Origin: Oscillospiraceae bacterium | Lineage (GTDB): Bacteria > Bacillota > Clostridia > Clostridiales > Clostridiaceae | Assembly (NCBI GenBank): GCA_009785875.1 | Contig: WQUF01000142.1 | Span: forward strand, 1 to 6,163 | DNA length: 6,163 nt | Direction of reading: 5' to 3' | Translations under genes and position numbers: made by a program | Part shown: one piece after another, positions 5,350 through 6,163 of the stretch | Layout: each line of letters opens with the position of its first letter | Position numbering within the stretch: position 1 is the stretch's first letter | The notes under the pieces: generated by a model | The model's input: the letters and a program-made list of their open reading frames with translations, nothing else | What the model was told of the DNA's origin: nothing | Database searches by the model: none

Positions 5350-5418
5350 AACTTTAAACAAATTATAAATCTTTTTTAAACATTTTATAACAAATAAACA
5401 TTTCTTATTTATTTCGCA
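5325..5418. repeat. 13-nt direct repeat pair in the gap upstream of the small gene
   Basis: TATTTATTTCGCA occurs exactly at 5325-5337 and again at 5406-5418, 81 bp apart. The first copy lies between the -35 and -10 boxes of the candidate promoter; the second lies at the centre of the long palindrome. The TTCGCA part contains most of the G and C bases in this very AT-rich gap, so a chance match is less likely than for an A/T-only repeat. Possible paired regulator sites; no known box matches well. Confidence 0.45.
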
Positions 5419-5488
5419 AATTTTCGATTTTATTGCTTATTTTTCATCAAATGTTTAATAATACTTATAATCGCCATAAAGTTTCTAC
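5345..5488. repeat. Long degenerate palindrome (144 bp) between the peptidase and the small gene
   Basis: GTAGAAACTTTA at 5345-5356 is the exact reverse complement of 5477-5488. Inside, further arms pair around the same axis (5416.5-5417): 5362-5368 with 5465-5471, 5376-5385 with 5449-5458 (10 of 10), and 5392-5397 with 5437-5442. The sharing of one axis by four paired blocks is hard to explain by AT bias alone. It could be a decayed miniature transposable element (no clear target duplication seen), a long RNA hairpin ending the peptidase transcript, or an operator region. The outer left arm supplies the -35 box of the next gene. Confidence 0.5.
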
Positions 5489-5511
5489 TGTTTATTCCAT
5501 ATAGAGAAAGA

Positions 5512-6163
5512 TCATTTTATCAGGTTCTTTGTTTCAAAAAATAAAGATTTATTTGAAATTATTTTTTCTTCACTCCCAATTACACATAGTCCATAATCTT
5601 TTAAGCACTCTTTAAGCATTTTAGAAAGGCTTTTTATTTCATCTAAATTTATATTTAAGACCTCATCTCTTTCTTTTTGCAAAGTATCATAAGAAATATT
5701 TCTTATAAAAAATTCATCTGATGTACCTCCTTTTTGGGAAGGGGATAAAGGATAATCCAATTTGCTTATAGTGCCTATTATAGTCTTTAACAATTCATCT
5801 TCATCGCAGTAATAATTTTCAAAAAATGAAGCTAGTTCCAGATATGCATTTAGGGTTTCTTTTAAATTAGGATCCCTGTACGATGACAATATAAATTTAC
5901 CGTTTCTTGAAAAATTGATAAAGCATCCATAGGCTCCTCCCATAACCCTCACTTTATTCCATAAATAATCAAAGCTTGCTATAGTCCTTAAAACATTTAA
6001 CTTCCCAGAATAGCAAAATCCTAGCTTTTTAAAATTACTTGCTAAAGAAACAAATTGTATCTGGGATGAAGTCATAAGTCCTTCGTTTAATTTTTTAAAT
6101 TCTAAACCTAATTCTATTTCCTCTCTTTCAAGAGTCGGTATTTCAGCTAATATTTCTTTTAAA
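5512..6163 (-). CDS. M16C-family metallopeptidase, PreP-like, C-terminal part
   Basis: The frame is open from the right edge to a TGA at 5512-5514; 216 C-terminal residues are visible and the gene starts outside the window. The segment YLWNKVRVMGGAYG (about residues 66-79 of the visible part), followed by INFSRNGKFILSSYRDPNL, is the signature of the C-terminal half of M16C insulinase-type peptidases related to presequence protease PreP. These zinc enzymes degrade unstructured peptides inside a closed chamber of four homologous domains of which this is the last; the HxxEH zinc site lies in the N-terminal half, so catalytic integrity cannot be judged. An internal ATG at 6075 is not the start, since coding sequence continues upstream (ending EFKKLNEGL). 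Bacterial members are usually near 970 residues. No compact T-rich terminator follows; the long palindrome begins 23 nt past the stop. Confidence 0.9.
   Translation of the reverse strand, partial: LKEILAEIPTLEREEIELGLEFKKLNEGLMTSSQIQFVSLASNFKKLGFCYSGKLNVLRTIASFDYLWNKVRVMGGAYGCFINFSRNGKFILSSYRDPNLKETLNAYLELASFFENYYCDEDELLKTIIGTISKLDYPLSPSQKGGTSDEFFIRNISYDTLQKERDEVLNINLDEIKSLSKMLKECLKDYGLCVIGSEEKIISNKSLFFETKNLIK

Noticed and set aside
5345..5488. CRISPR array or tandem repeat array in the AT-rich gap
   Set aside because: The repeats are inverted blocks around one axis plus a single direct pair, not regularly spaced direct repeats.
5512..6075. A stand-alone 187-residue gene starting at the ATG at 6075
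   Set aside because: The frame stays open to the right edge and the signature segment is from the C-terminal region of a large M16C peptidase, so the ATG is internal.

Overview
The window is low-GC DNA from a Gram-positive, probably anaerobic and spore-forming, member of the Clostridia. This rests on the strong AT bias, the A/G-rich Shine-Dalgarno sequences, a GerS-type germination lipoprotein next to alanine racemase, the alr/ndoAI/ndoA arrangement typical of Firmicutes, and a PreP-like M16C peptidase. I cannot name the species.

Every convincing gene lies on the minus strand and is read from right to left. From 6163 down: the C-terminal end of an M16C (presequence-protease-like) metallopeptidase; a 223-nt AT-rich gap holding a long degenerate palindrome, a 13-nt direct repeat and a good promoter; a 100-residue uncharacterised clostridial protein; the bifunctional NAD(P)HX repair enzyme Nnr; a Phd/YefM-ParE/RelE toxin-antitoxin pair with its own well-formed promoter; then gerS, alr and the antitoxin/toxin pair ndoAI-ndoA (MazE/MazF type) in one tight run. 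Left of ndoA is a short spacer, then a sequence that looks like the end of an insertion sequence: a 15-bp terminal motif abutting a perfect 18-bp-arm hairpin, with a possible plus-strand ORF tail further left.

Functionally the window mixes housekeeping and stress genes. Nnr repairs hydrated NAD(P)H. Alr makes D-alanine for peptidoglycan, and in spore formers it also affects alanine germinant signalling. GerS supports the cortex modification needed for germination. NdoA is a sequence-specific mRNA endonuclease held in check by NdoAI. The Phd-ParE pair between nnr and gerS looks like a separate cassette, since it carries its own promoter with a repeated operator-like 12-mer. The points most worth a second look are the apparent loss of the DNA-binding N-terminus in NdoAI, the palindrome upstream of the small unknown gene, the operator layout of the Phd-ParE module, and the probable insertion-sequence end at the left edge. 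I found no clearly new multi-gene system.
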